Below are positions 18,814 through 28,472 of a stretch of DNA of 64,000 nucleotides, in pieces. The notes beneath the pieces are model-generated. The model ran no database searches. It was not told where the DNA came from and saw only the letters and a program-made list of their open reading frames with translations. The translations under genes were made by a program, and so were the position numbers. Origin of the DNA: Kuschelorhynchus macadamiae (Eukaryota > Arthropoda > Insecta > Coleoptera > Curculionidae); the NCBI GenBank assembly GCA_030620095.1, contig JAUTXW010002386.1, positions 310,001 through 374,000 of the forward strand. Direction: 5' to 3'. How positions within the stretch are numbered: position 1 is the stretch's first letter; every line of letters begins with the position of its first letter.

Positions 18814-19501
18814 ATAGAAATCAATGTTTCCTATGTAAACGTACATTGTAAAATTTATAAATATATGAAAAATACCATAACTTGATTTCACTGTAATAAA
18901 AACGCCAAATAAGAGTCACAGTCCCAAATACATAGAAAATTAACGTATGACCGTTTTAACTAACTGCCACACAAAACTTATATTTTTTCACATATATATT
19001 CCGTGCTTTTATGATCATATAGAAAATACATTTTGAAATTTAAAAATTAAATCTAGTTATCATCAGATGACGCGTCCTGTTGGATTTGCACCTGTATCGA
19101 GACGTATTTGCTTGAAATTATATTTAACTCGACCTCTTTATCCAAGGCCCGTTCAATATCATGAACGGTCGAATACTTCTGGTCTAGCCCTTGTTCGACT
19201 TTTCGAGAGTATTCGCTCAATCTTTTTAGCAATATATTACGTTGAATTGTGCTCTAATAGTTAACACCTACAGAAAAAAAGAATATATTACAATTCAAAT
19301 TTAGTTTTAATTATACGTGAGTTGGCGCTACACTACAAATATGTTTCGAAAAACGTCGCCGACAAAATCTGACTTTAGATTCGCTCCAAAATCTGCCAAT
19401 CTACCAAAAATTGGCGGATGGTAAGCTTAACCGAAAAATTACCCCCCAAACATACTTGGAATTGGTAGTTATTTCTTACGTCTTAAAATGCCCCAATATA
19501 T
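18814..19501. other. Intergenic stretch between hAT-1 and the DUF7869 element
   Basis: AT-rich DNA without a strong ORF except the possible exon listed separately. It contains no other recognised repeat. Confidence 0.5.
19053..19253 (-). CDS. Possible last exon of an unidentified gene (about 66 codons)
   Basis: After a candidate acceptor (ACTATTAG, 19254-19261) the minus strand is open to a TAG at 19053-19055. It reads as a charged helical peptide (LKRLSEYSRKVEQGLDQKY, then VHDIERALDKEVELN) with the acidic end SSDDN. It looks more like coding sequence than its surroundings, but there is no recognised family and no partner exon in the window. Low certainty. Confidence 0.22.
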   Translation of the reverse strand, partial: STIQRNILLKRLSEYSRKVEQGLDQKYSTVHDIERALDKEVELNIISSKYVSIQVQIQQDASSDDN

Positions 19502-19518
19502 CGTCGCTGTTATTACGA

Positions 19519-19785
19519 AGGGGCCTATCTCGATTTTTACAACTTTTCAGGAGAGCGGTTTAAAGAAATTTGTGTTGATAATTTTGGTTGTATCATTGAC
19601 ACTTTCGTCTTATTTAAAATTATTTTTTCAGAAAAACGTAGATAAATCAATGTAGAATGATCAGGCATACTATTTTTTTTTCAAATTATATATGTTTAAT
19701 TTTAATAAAATATTAAATGAGATAGGCCCTTTTGTAAAAACGATAACAGTTCGATTTTGTACATAAAACCAAATAGGCCCCTCTA
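19519..19785. repeat. Left subterminal GATAGGCC motif cluster
   Basis: Copies at about 19522-19533 (inverted, within the TIR), 19719-19730 (GAGATAGGCCCT) and 19773-19781 (ATAGGCCCC). These are likely binding sites for the element's own transposase, judged by analogy with other DNA transposons. Confidence 0.6.
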
Positions 19786-20033
19786 TTATCAATGTTTTTT
19801 AATGAAACGGTAGACGATTTATTTACTTTTAATATATTTATTTTTACAAAAAAATGTTGCAAAACATTATTATAAACAAAATAAAAGCAAAATGTGTCTT
19901 CAAGTCTATATACCCAGTTATTACGTTGTGTTTCACCAAATAATAACAGTTTACATACCACTTTAACTAAAACTTAAATTTTTAACAAAAAAGAAATTCT
20001 CCTCAAAAAAACTCACTAAAAAGTCACTAGATA

Positions 20034-22475
20034 CTAAGTTTGTGTGTGCGGCAAAGAACTGTAAAACAACACATCTTCGGGAGATCTAATGACAGGCTTG
20101 TTACCACTACAAAGTGTCATTAGGTCATTGTATTTTTGCAAAGAAATTGGCCTGGGTTCTTTGTTCAACTTTAAAAAAGCTATAGTACTACCACTTTTTC
20201 GTTTTATGGTGATAGCTCGATATTGAGTTTCCAGATGACTGGTTTTGAAAAACAACTTGTTCGGACTATCTTTTTTTACTGAAAACTCAAAAATGTCGGT
20301 CCACTTAAAATCCTTGCCTTCGTCGTCAGTTCTTATTGACTTGAATCTATAATCTTCGCTTAATTTTTTAAAATTGAAAAAGTCATCGAAATTTAAAGTA
20401 TAAACTTGATAAGGCTTTTTTTGTCTGGCTAGACGAAATACGGGTACAAGTTGACTCGGAGTAAATAAATCACCAGCCTTTTTGATTGCGTAACTAATGG
20501 CACTATGTGCGGAGTCCCCTTCACTTTGTCCGTGATTGGGAGAAAAAAAACGTAGGCTGATTTCTTTTAAATTCTCGCAGTTTAAAACAGTGTACAAAAG
20601 AGCAGCTGCCATAATTGAATTTTTATTCTGCCCACCGCACCCATCAGCGAATAGGTGGGCGGAGTGAATTTTCTTTTCTTGATCGTACTTTTTTAAGGTT
20701 TTGAAAACAGCAGTGGCAATTTCGGAGGCTCCACGACCACTTGCACATTCATGCCAGGTAAAACAAAAGCAGTCTCGACTACCAAGATCGTACACGGTTA
20801 AATTAAAGACGCTTAATCTTCTCTTATAAAAGACTGCTCCATCATTTGAGATAGGTAAATTTATTACCTGCTGAAGATCAAAACAGCCACTATAAATTGT
20901 TGGATCATTTTGGGCACTATTCTTAATCTTTTCTTTTATTTCCCTTACAGCAGTCTTCTCTAAAATGTGTTTTTCATACGCGTCTCTAATTTTTAGTTTT
21001 TCCTCTTCTGTACCGTCATTTTGAATTCTACACAACCCACACTGGTCCTTCTTAGGCTTATGGAATGACAGATTCATACTCCGAAAAACCAATCGATATA
21101 GAGAAAGACATGTTTTTTTTGCATTCGGTTTTAATTCACTTAGAAACATTTGATACATTCTACTAATTGACAAATCTCCATTAAGGTACTCTCTGGAACT
21201 ACTTTGCCGACAGTAATGGGATTCCACCCGAGGGAACCTATTTATGTGATTAAGAATTTGGTCCCTTAAAACTTTATCATTCTCGGCCACTGCTCCATTA
21301 CGACCACCGCGTTTTTCTTCCTCCAAAACACCGGACTCTTGCAGTTTCTGAAGTGAGGTACGCATTACCTTATCGCTAATACCCAGCGTATTAACAAACA
21401 TTTTACGACACACTTGAACTCTTGTGCCCTCTAAAGAAAGATAAAAGAAGTTAGTGTAGACCCGACGCGATTCCCCACCAGGTTTTGTACTACTTTTTTT
21501 GACTTTTTGTTCTACAAAACGCACAATGAACTCTCGTTGCAGTTTTATATTGCCCAATCCATTAAAGTCTGAAAATATTTTTTGTCTATGTTCTTCACTA
21601 AATTCTGCACATTTTCGCCCACCTTTCCTGCACCACGCTTTATTACACACCGGTCCTAAAGTACGAGCTGAAACTATTTTTTTAGTGTTCACAGAACAAT
21701 ATTCTCTGCCGCTATTCCGCAAGGTTTTTGCCACTTTCTTCTTATTTACCCTAGGTATCTTTTCTTCACGATGCTCTTTTGGTGCTCCTTCAACTAAAAA
21801 ATTTTCAGGATTTTTCTTGTCACTTTGCAATAATTTTTTAACTGGTTTCGATTTTTTTGAACTAACAATTTCGTCGTCACTTTCTATCTTCGAACCATGG
21901 GTATCACAATTCGGTTCGTCCACTTCAAAGTGTTCCCAACAAATTAGTATGGAACATCGAAAGCATGAGCTGAAAACTTCTGCTTTGCAGTTTGTTACTT
22001 CACACGTTTGTCTGTATGTTGGATCCTCGTGGTCACTTACATCATCATAGGGTTCGGTTACGTCCGAACTTGCTTGAATAGTCCCCTCGTCAGCGGATAA
22101 TGCACTGCTTGATTCCGCCATCTTTTTTGGACTACTAATTTGGCTATCAGCAACATAGTTATTTAGAATTGTTAACTTACTCAGAGGCACATCATCACTA
22201 GAAGAAAAGCTTGAATGAGCAATGTCACAATTTTTGCTCGATTTATGACGAACTTGAATTTTTTTAGACAGAGGCTCGTTATCCGATGAATCAGAAGAAT
22301 ATTCGTTGGCTGTTAGCTTTTCAACCGCAACAATTTTCCCATAGTACCATTTGTTCTCAAAAAACATTTTTACTTGTGTGCCTATTTTGAATTTCTTATT
22401 TTTCTGGACAGTTTTTAGGCTGCCGGTATCCACACAGTTAACAGTTTTATCGTCCCACTCCACAAGAACATCCAT
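20034..22475 (-). CDS. DUF7869-like putative DDE transposase (813 aa), intact
   Basis: Residues 28-50 (KFKIGTQVKMFFENKWYYGK) suggest a small Tudor/chromo-like barrel. A Ser/Asp-rich linker with acidic runs follows. A Cys/His cluster at 158-190 (CEVTNCKAEV...CFRCSILICWEHF) and CNKAWCRKGGRKC at 277-289 look zinc-binding. Residues 355-380 resemble a helix-turn-helix, and HKPKKDQCGLC at 472-482 leads into the C-terminal domain. Candidate catalytic acidic residues lie in CFDLQQ (about 533), LFADGCGGQNKN (about 611) and HGQSEGDSAHSAI (about 648-660), as in an RNase H fold. I know this C-terminal domain as DUF7869 in many insect proteins. It sits alone between matching TIRs, which argues that it is the transposase. 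No stop or frameshift. Confidence 0.78.
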   Translation of the reverse strand: MDVLVEWDDKTVNCVDTGSLKTVQKNKKFKIGTQVKMFFENKWYYGKIVAVEKLTANEYSSDSSDNEPLSKKIQVRHKSSKNCDIAHSSFSSSDDVPLSKLTILNNYVADSQISSPKKMAESSSALSADEGTIQASSDVTEPYDDVSDHEDPTYRQTCEVTNCKAEVFSSCFRCSILICWEHFEVDEPNCDTHGSKIESDDEIVSSKKSKPVKKLLQSDKKNPENFLVEGAPKEHREEKIPRVNKKKVAKTLRNSGREYCSVNTKKIVSARTLGPVCNKAWCRKGGRKCAEFSEEHRQKIFSDFNGLGNIKLQREFIVRFVEQKVKKSSTKPGGESRRVYTNFFYLSLEGTRVQVCRKMFVNTLGISDKVMRTSLQKLQESGVLEEEKRGGRNGAVAENDKVLRDQILNHINRFPRVESHYCRQSSSREYLNGDLSISRMYQMFLSELKPNAKKTCLSLYRLVFRSMNLSFHKPKKDQCGLCRIQNDGTEEEKLKIRDAYEKHILEKTAVREIKEKIKNSAQNDPTIYSGCFDLQQVINLPISNDGAVFYKRRLSVFNLTVYDLGSRDCFCFTWHECASGRGASEIATAVFKTLKKYDQEKKIHSAHLFADGCGGQNKNSIMAAALLYTVLNCENLKEISLRFFSPNHGQSEGDSAHSAISYAIKKAGDLFTPSQLVPVFRLARQKKPYQVYTLNFDDFFNFKKLSEDYRFKSIRTDDEGKDFKWTDIFEFSVKKDSPNKLFFKTSHLETQYRAITIKRKSGSTIAFLKLNKEPRPISLQKYNDLMTLCSGNKPVIRSPEDVLFYSSLPHTQT

Positions 22476-22849
22476 TTTAAAAGAAGATAACTAAAATCGC
22501 GGAATTTTGTAGGTACCGCTATTAATATCAATTCACTTGCCGACGTGTCTAGACAAGTTTAACACACCCTTTAACCACGTTACCTCAAAATCAACTAATC
22601 AGTCGCAAATGCGTGCCGCGTTTTTGTGTACCCTGCAAGAGGCACAATTGCAGAGTTGCAAAATTTAATTTATAGTTTTATTTTGCTACTTCATATAATT
22701 CTACATAAGCCTAAAATTGAAAAAAGCAGGTGTAAAAATAAAAAAATTTGTATGTTTTTAGCATAAAAAACTCCAAATATCGTTATTTTTTTGTTATTTT
22801 ACTAATTTCGAATGTCTTTTTTAAATAAAATAATAATAATTAATAATTT

Positions 22850-23150
22850 AGTGGGCCTATGTGATAATATTACTATACATTTCGTCCACAAATATTATAA
22901 CGTAAAGGCCTATATTAAGATTCGCCCAGCAAAACACGGATAAAATATACGACATAGGGGCCAATGTCAACTTTGGCCTTTACGTAAAAATATTTTAGTG
23001 GATAATCTAAGATAGGCCAGATTTGTATACTTCCATAAAATATAAACCGTGTAATATTGAGATAGGACAGTTTGTCATAACATAAATAAGGCCTGCTTAT
23101 GCCTAAATATGGGTATAACTCATTTTCGCCAAATATCGAGATAGGCCCCT
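22850..23150. repeat. Right subterminal GATAGGCC motif cluster
   Basis: Variants occur at about 22853 (GGGCCTATG), 22906 (AGGCCTATA), 22953 (ATAGGGGCC), 23009 (AAGATAGGCC), 23059 (GAGATAGGAC), 23090 (AAGGCCTG) and 23139 (GAGATAGGCCCC). An imperfect inverted repeat is built around AACGTAAAGGCC and GGCCTTTACGTAA (about 22900-22990). Confidence 0.6.
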
Positions 23151-23328
23151 ACGTAATAACAGCGACGATATGAACAAAAAATTCGACCGATACTGTTATG
23201 TCATACAACAACTTGTATAAAGTTTATATTTTAATTACAGGTAAGTCATATTAAGGTTGTAAATTTTTGGAAATTCTAGTGTAGTTGACAATAAATGTTC
23301 TAAAGAAGTCAATGTTATATTTTAATAA

Positions 23329-26300
23329 TTAGTAGCCAGGGGCGTAGTGATGCCGCTTCGGGCCTGTGTTCGATGGAATCGCCGGGCCGTTTGCCGAATA
23401 AAAAACGAAGTATCTATTTACGTTTATTAAAAAAATATATAACGAACATAACAAAATCACAAAAAATTAAAATCAGTACAAGCAACATAACAAAAAACAT
23501 AAAAAGAAATGAAATAACTGATCTAATTAAATTTTTTTTCCTCGCCTTGTTATTTGCAAAAACCGAAACAATGGAAGATATATCTATTTTCCTCGCAATT
23601 TGGTTCTCAATTGACAGAATTGACAACCCCGAAAGTCTTTCCTGTCCCATTGTGTTTCTGAGAAAATTTTTTATTAATTTCAACTTAGAAAATGATCGTT
23701 CGGGTGTTGCTACCGATACAGGGATACTTAGGAAAATGTAGCAAAGTCAAAATTTCGCTAAAACTACTACAGGAACTAAAATTTTCAATTAAAATAAATT
23801 CCATTAAATCTTTAATGGATTTGATTCTACCTAAATCGCCCTTAAAACAACTTCTAAAAGAAACTAGTTGTGAAGAAATTATATCGGCAATATCATCGGA
23901 ATATTTGGCGTACAATTCCTGGCCCATCGCATACAATTCATCATCAGAAACTGAATTATTATCTAAAACTTCCGCTGATATTCCGCGAAAAGTTTTATAA
24001 ATTTCGCTTATTCCGGCCGTTCTATTTTGTAATTGAGATATTATAATATCTAACGTTGTATTAAAAACGTTTATTTTAAACCAGTCTTCGTTAGATTCGA
24101 TTTGAAAATGATTTTTCTTTTCATTAAAAAACCGTTTGGGCATTGTTATTCTTTTTTTTGAAAATTCCGCTTTGATCCCCCATTCCGCAGCCAAACTACT
24201 GGATTCACTAATTAATACATCAAAATTATTTCTTATCGTTTTGATATTTTTAAGCGCAGTAAGAAACATTTTTGATGCATGTTCAATGTTTTGCTGTTTC
24301 TTTTGCAGAGTTTTGAAAGAGCGTCAGTTAACTTTAAAATTTTTGATTGGAGAGCTATTAAAAAGAAGAGGTCAATATAATTTGCGATAAAACTTTTAAG
24401 ATATTCACAAACCTAAACCTAAGGGCGTCCAATGCATCGTGTCTCGATGACCAACGTGTTGGGTTTAATTTTTTTAGGGTCGTCTTATTTTTACTGACAG
24501 AGTTATCAAAACATTTACTTAAGAGGGCCCACCTTTTTATACTGTGTCCAAAAAAAATGTAAATACTTTCAACCAAATCGTAAAAATTTCGAATTTCATT
24601 AACAGACTTAACGGAGTCATTAATTATTAAATTTAGGTTATGAGCCGCACAATGTACATATACTGCATTAGAAACAATTGCTGATATTTGAGCTTGTACA
24701 CCTTTGTATAACCCACTCATGTTTGCAGCTCCGTCGTATCCCTGACCGCGAAGTTTTTCTAAAGGTATATCGTTTTCTGTTAATATTCTTAAAATAGTAT
24801 TGGATAAAGCCGTTCCAGTTTGACTCTCAACTGGTATAAATCCTAAAAATGACTCATTTATTAATATTTTCGTTGGCTTCTCGTCTACGTACCCAACCGT
24901 AACAAAGCGGATAACAACACTTAACTGATCAATTTTTGAAATATCTTGCGTGGTATCCATTATAATTGAATAAAACGATGCTTTTTTTATTTGATCAATT
25001 ATTTCATTTTTTACAGCAGTACTTAATAGTCCAATTATTTCATTTTGTATTGTAGGACTTAAATATGTAACTGATTTTTTTTTCTTATTCTCTAATAAAG
25101 TTTTTAAAACCAAATCGTATTCAGAAAGTAAATTTATAATAGATAAAAATGGTCCTGGATTTGAGGAATCCAAACTTTCGTCATGTCCTCTGAATGGCAT
25201 ATTACTAGAAGCCAACGTAAGTGTAACTTTAATAACACGTTCTAAAATTTGTCGCCATACGGATACTTCCTGTAAAATTTTTGACTCAAGCTCATGGTCC
25301 ATTGTATCATTCCTTCTCCATCGGTCATAAACTGCACAAGATTCGTTATGGCTTTGCTTCTGCTCGTGCCTAGTAATTGCCTGATTTAGGTGGAACCAGT
25401 CATTAAATCCATTAGAAATACTATCTTTTTCTCTAGAAAACAACCAGCAAGGTTGGCAGTAGCATTGGTTTAAAATGGGCGAAAAACATAACCAGAGACG
25501 TTCGGTTTTTATTCCAGATTTATTAATTTTAGTATAAAAAAATGTAGAGAAACTTCTACCTTTCTCGTCTCGAATGAATGGTCCTAATGGTCGTGATGGC
25601 TTATTGTCAATAATAATTCGTTTTTGATCACTTGTTAATTCTCGTGTATAATATCCTTTATCAGTCTGGATTTCGTCTATTACATTAATAATAGCGTCTG
25701 ATTCACTTACCAACGAGTCTAAAGTAGAGTCAATACTCTGATCAGCATTAATATTTGTATCAGAACTAATGGAAGAAATGTGCTTGGATTGCTCAGTGCA
25801 TGGCTCTTGTGATTCTTGTGTATGAGTGTGCATTTCCGACGTCGGCGTCGTTTCTAACTGATAACTCTCGGTTAAGTTGTCACTATTGTCAACTACAATA
25901 ATTTAAAAAAATGTAAGGGCTTTTTTATTTAAAAGAAAACAGACTTACCTTTTTTTGATGTCGAGGCACTAAAAAAGTTTGTTATTCTAGGGAGTTTTTT
26001 GCTTTTTTCTTGTAATGCATCGCGTTCTTTACGCTTTTGCGCACCAGATTTATGCTTATAGGTGCTCATTCTAAAACAGAAAAATACCGTATTAAATAAA
26101 AAATAATATACTAATTTACATACGTACCTTTAGTAAAATTATTCCCAGATTCCAGTAGTACAGTCTATCAGTTCCAGATAGAATTTATTTATTAATTAGA
26201 AATAGGATTTAATTTAAAAACACCAAACACGAAAACGAAACACGTATCCAGTAAATCCACTCCACAAACTTTATTAAAACTAACGTTGTTTACCAGCCTT

Positions 26301-26710
26301 GTGTTCAGGGATTCCCCGATAAGCAGACGAAATTTTCGAAACAAAGCGACATCTAGACTCTAGAGGGTGTACGAAAGAAAACGCTTAATGCAGGGATCTT
26401 GAACAAGCATAATTGGCATACTATGGAGTGTTTCGGCCGTAAGCCCTACTAATGAAATTCTTTAAAAGAAACACGATACGCGAAAAGAAGTAAAAAATGG
26501 AGTTTTCAGAAAATATAAAGGAAATCATTTAAAATCTATTTGGAAACGAATAAAGAATAGTTTTTTACTTAGGTACATAGATGATTTTTATAAAATTAAA
26601 GTTAAATATTTTTTTTACTTAATAGGAATCTTTGATATGTAGAACCGGGCCTCTTGAAGTACCGGGCCCGTGTTCCGCGGAACACTGGTGACTACGCCCC
26701 TGTTAGTAGC
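23329..26710 (-). mobile_element. hAT element 2, complete with perfect 8-bp target duplication
   Basis: The element spans 23337-26702. TIRs are CAGGGGCGTAGTGATGCC on the left and CAGGGGCGTAGTCACCAG on the right (inverted). The octamer TTAGTAGC flanks both ends (23329-23336 and 26703-26710). The element carries a ZMYM1-like transposase gene in minus orientation, now decayed. Confidence 0.93.
23414..26069 (-). pseudogene. hAT transposase (ZMYM1-like), two-exon start, frameshifted
   Basis: Exon 1 starts at the ATG 26069 with a basic N-terminus (HKSGAQKRKERDAL, then RITNFF) typical of these hATs and ends at 25949 with AAG|GTAAGT. A 56-bp intron (25948-25893) ends in TTGTAG, and exon 2 continues in frame from 25892 with no stop. 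The TTF finger (LWLCFSPILNQCYCQPCWLFS), FRGHDES, MDTTQDISK, GQGYDGAANMSG and HCAAHNLNL are present. Lesions: after 24358 similarity resumes in another frame with a probable small deletion and a TGA near 24,319; a further frameshift near 23,690 precedes the C-terminal dimerisation helix (LIKNFLRNTMGQERLSGLSI, 23,683 down). The gene is inactive. Confidence 0.85.
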
Positions 26711-27430
26711 TAAAACAGAAACATCCTAAATGAATTGTAGACTAAAAAAATTCAGAATTCGATTACCTTCACTGTGATCCATATTACAGTAATGAGATCT
26801 TTGAACGAATCCACATTATGGATTTCTGTTACAGGTTTGATGGGTGGTTCACATGTAATTTTTGGTGGTTCAAGTGTGGTGGGAGAGTTACATGTAATTT
26901 CGGGCGGTAAGTGTGATGGGAGTTTTGCATGTAATTTCGGATGCCACTTCAGCATAAAGATTATCCGTTTCGTCGAGGTTACTGAACAAACGTCTAGGTC
27001 TCACAGATCGACAAACGTTGAAGAGAGAACTTCTTTGTTTCCTAAACAAAACATGAAATTGTGTAACACGAAGTTTCGATTATATATAGCAGCAAAAGTA
27101 TCTAATCTTAAAAATCTTTTTTTTTAAGAGGCAAATTGTATTTTATTTTTGCCAGTTAATAATGAAATAAGGCTGTAATAGGTACAAAAATGTAATAAAA
27201 TTTGCGTAGCTCATCTTTACATACATCTCAAAAAACCTTTCTCCGTACTATTTATATAGATGCATTACGGGTTAATCGCGTAAAATTAGTTTTTTAGTCA
27301 TTTCGTTAACTCTTGAAAAAAACAATAAAATCAATTTGGCAGTTGAGTAAAAAAATCGTCTTGGATTTCATATAGCTCCCTGTGAAGGTTCACAAGTTTA
27401 ACACTGAACTCACAAAGCCACTAAACTAGT
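26711..27430. other. Gene-free stretch with an imperfect internal repeat
   Basis: Three imperfect copies of a GGTGGTTCACATGTAATTT-like unit (about 40-50 bp each) lie at 26,840-26,940. Any reading frame across them is short and compositionally biased. Nothing else recognised; part may be the 5' portion of the errantivirus-like fossil that follows. Confidence 0.4.
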
Positions 27431-28272
27431 GTTTTTCATACAATTCTCAACCCAAAGGTAAAAATAATAGCAGATGTTCAATTAAAACATCCCAAAAATT
27501 CTCTCGACAAAAACGAGCAAGATGATTTAGAAACCGTGCATTCCGCTCAACTTAAGAAGAAAACTCTATATTCGACATTCGTATTTCCGAAAAATCTTTA
27601 AATATATTTAAACATCGGATAAAAACTAACGGAAGATATTGATAAAATCAAATGTAATTTCGAAAAAGTTTTCGAAAGTACCCGACTTTGTGTAATCATA
27701 TCAAACAGAGATCTCCAAACTGGCATTAATACTATTAACTCTTAAGAATTTGTAGACCCAAAAACAACATACGCTTAGATCTATTTTAGACCTCCCAAAC
27801 TAGGTGAATTCTTCACAGTCACATTACAAAATATTTTTAAAAAGGCAACTTTCAGACTAGTGCAAGTCTTCAAATTTTTGAAAGACAGACAAACAGTAAA
27901 CGACCAAAAAGAAAAGCTCGAATTATACCAGACAACAAAAACATGTTCTACAGAGGTATAAATCAAATGAAGGAATCTATAACCCCGAAATTTTATTGAC
28001 CCAACGTATCCCAAAATATAGAACATTGCCTAAACTGAAATTTCTTTAAAAAATAAATATGAGAGAAATCCACTTGTAATAAAATTCAATCTTACACCCA
28101 CTAGTTCAAAACATATGGAACACATACACATGGATACTTTTAAGATATCCAATGAATCATTTTTGACGATAATTGATACCTTTTCTTAAAACGGTTAAGC
28201 GTACCATTCTAATAGTCTTACAGGACCCTCAATAATCGAAAATGTCTCACGTTACTCATCATGGCCATCCTC
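27430..28272 (+). pseudogene. Errantivirus-like (Ty3/gypsy) pol remnant, 5' part of integrase
   Basis: Conceptual reading in shifting frames gives short stretches typical of gypsy/errantivirus pol: LKDRQTVNDQKEKLELYQTT, then an integrase zinc-region remnant and HMEHIHMDTFKISNESF with the first catalytic Asp at about 28,130. Many stops and frameshifts occur. The frame is interrupted at 28272 by Harbinger-1 and resumes at 44738. An old, inactive copy. Confidence 0.65.
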
Positions 28273-28472
28273 TAAAGCCGGGGACACACTTTCGGCACGG
28301 TACGTCACGTTACGAGCTGGCGCGTACCGTGGCGTGTCGTACAAATTTGAGTTTAGAAACACATACACGGCACGCGCTTCATACCCCATACCTTCCGAGT
28401 AGGTTTCCCGCGCAAACTTTATTTATTTCGGAAAGTACACTTCGTAATATATGTAAGTTTAGTTTTAAAAAA

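Larger units (their letters stand above)
19502..23167 (-). mobile_element. DNA transposon with DUF7869-type protein and 35-bp-class TIRs
   Basis: The left end begins CGTCGCTGTTATTACGAAGG and continues GGCCTATCTCGAT; the right end (inverted, ending at 23167) begins CGTCGCTGTTATTACGTAGG and continues the same way. The two ends thus match over more than 30 bases with one visible difference. ATAT flanks both ends (19498-19501 and 23168-23171), a candidate 4-bp target duplication, although it could also be palindromic TIR sequence. One intact gene lies inside. Element length 3,666 bp. Subterminal DNA on both sides is full of GATAGGCC motifs. The Sola superfamily (4-bp duplications) is one possible home; that needs comparison. 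Confidence 0.78.

Noticed and set aside
26752..27127. Opposing frames over GGTGGTTCACATG-like repeats
   Set aside because: The peptide repeats simply reflect the nucleotide repeat; no signal of selection or family match.
28242..28472. Extension of the HARBI1-type frame upstream of 28473
   Set aside because: It would start outside the transposon and read through the TIR; the ATG at 28473 after the TIR fits better.
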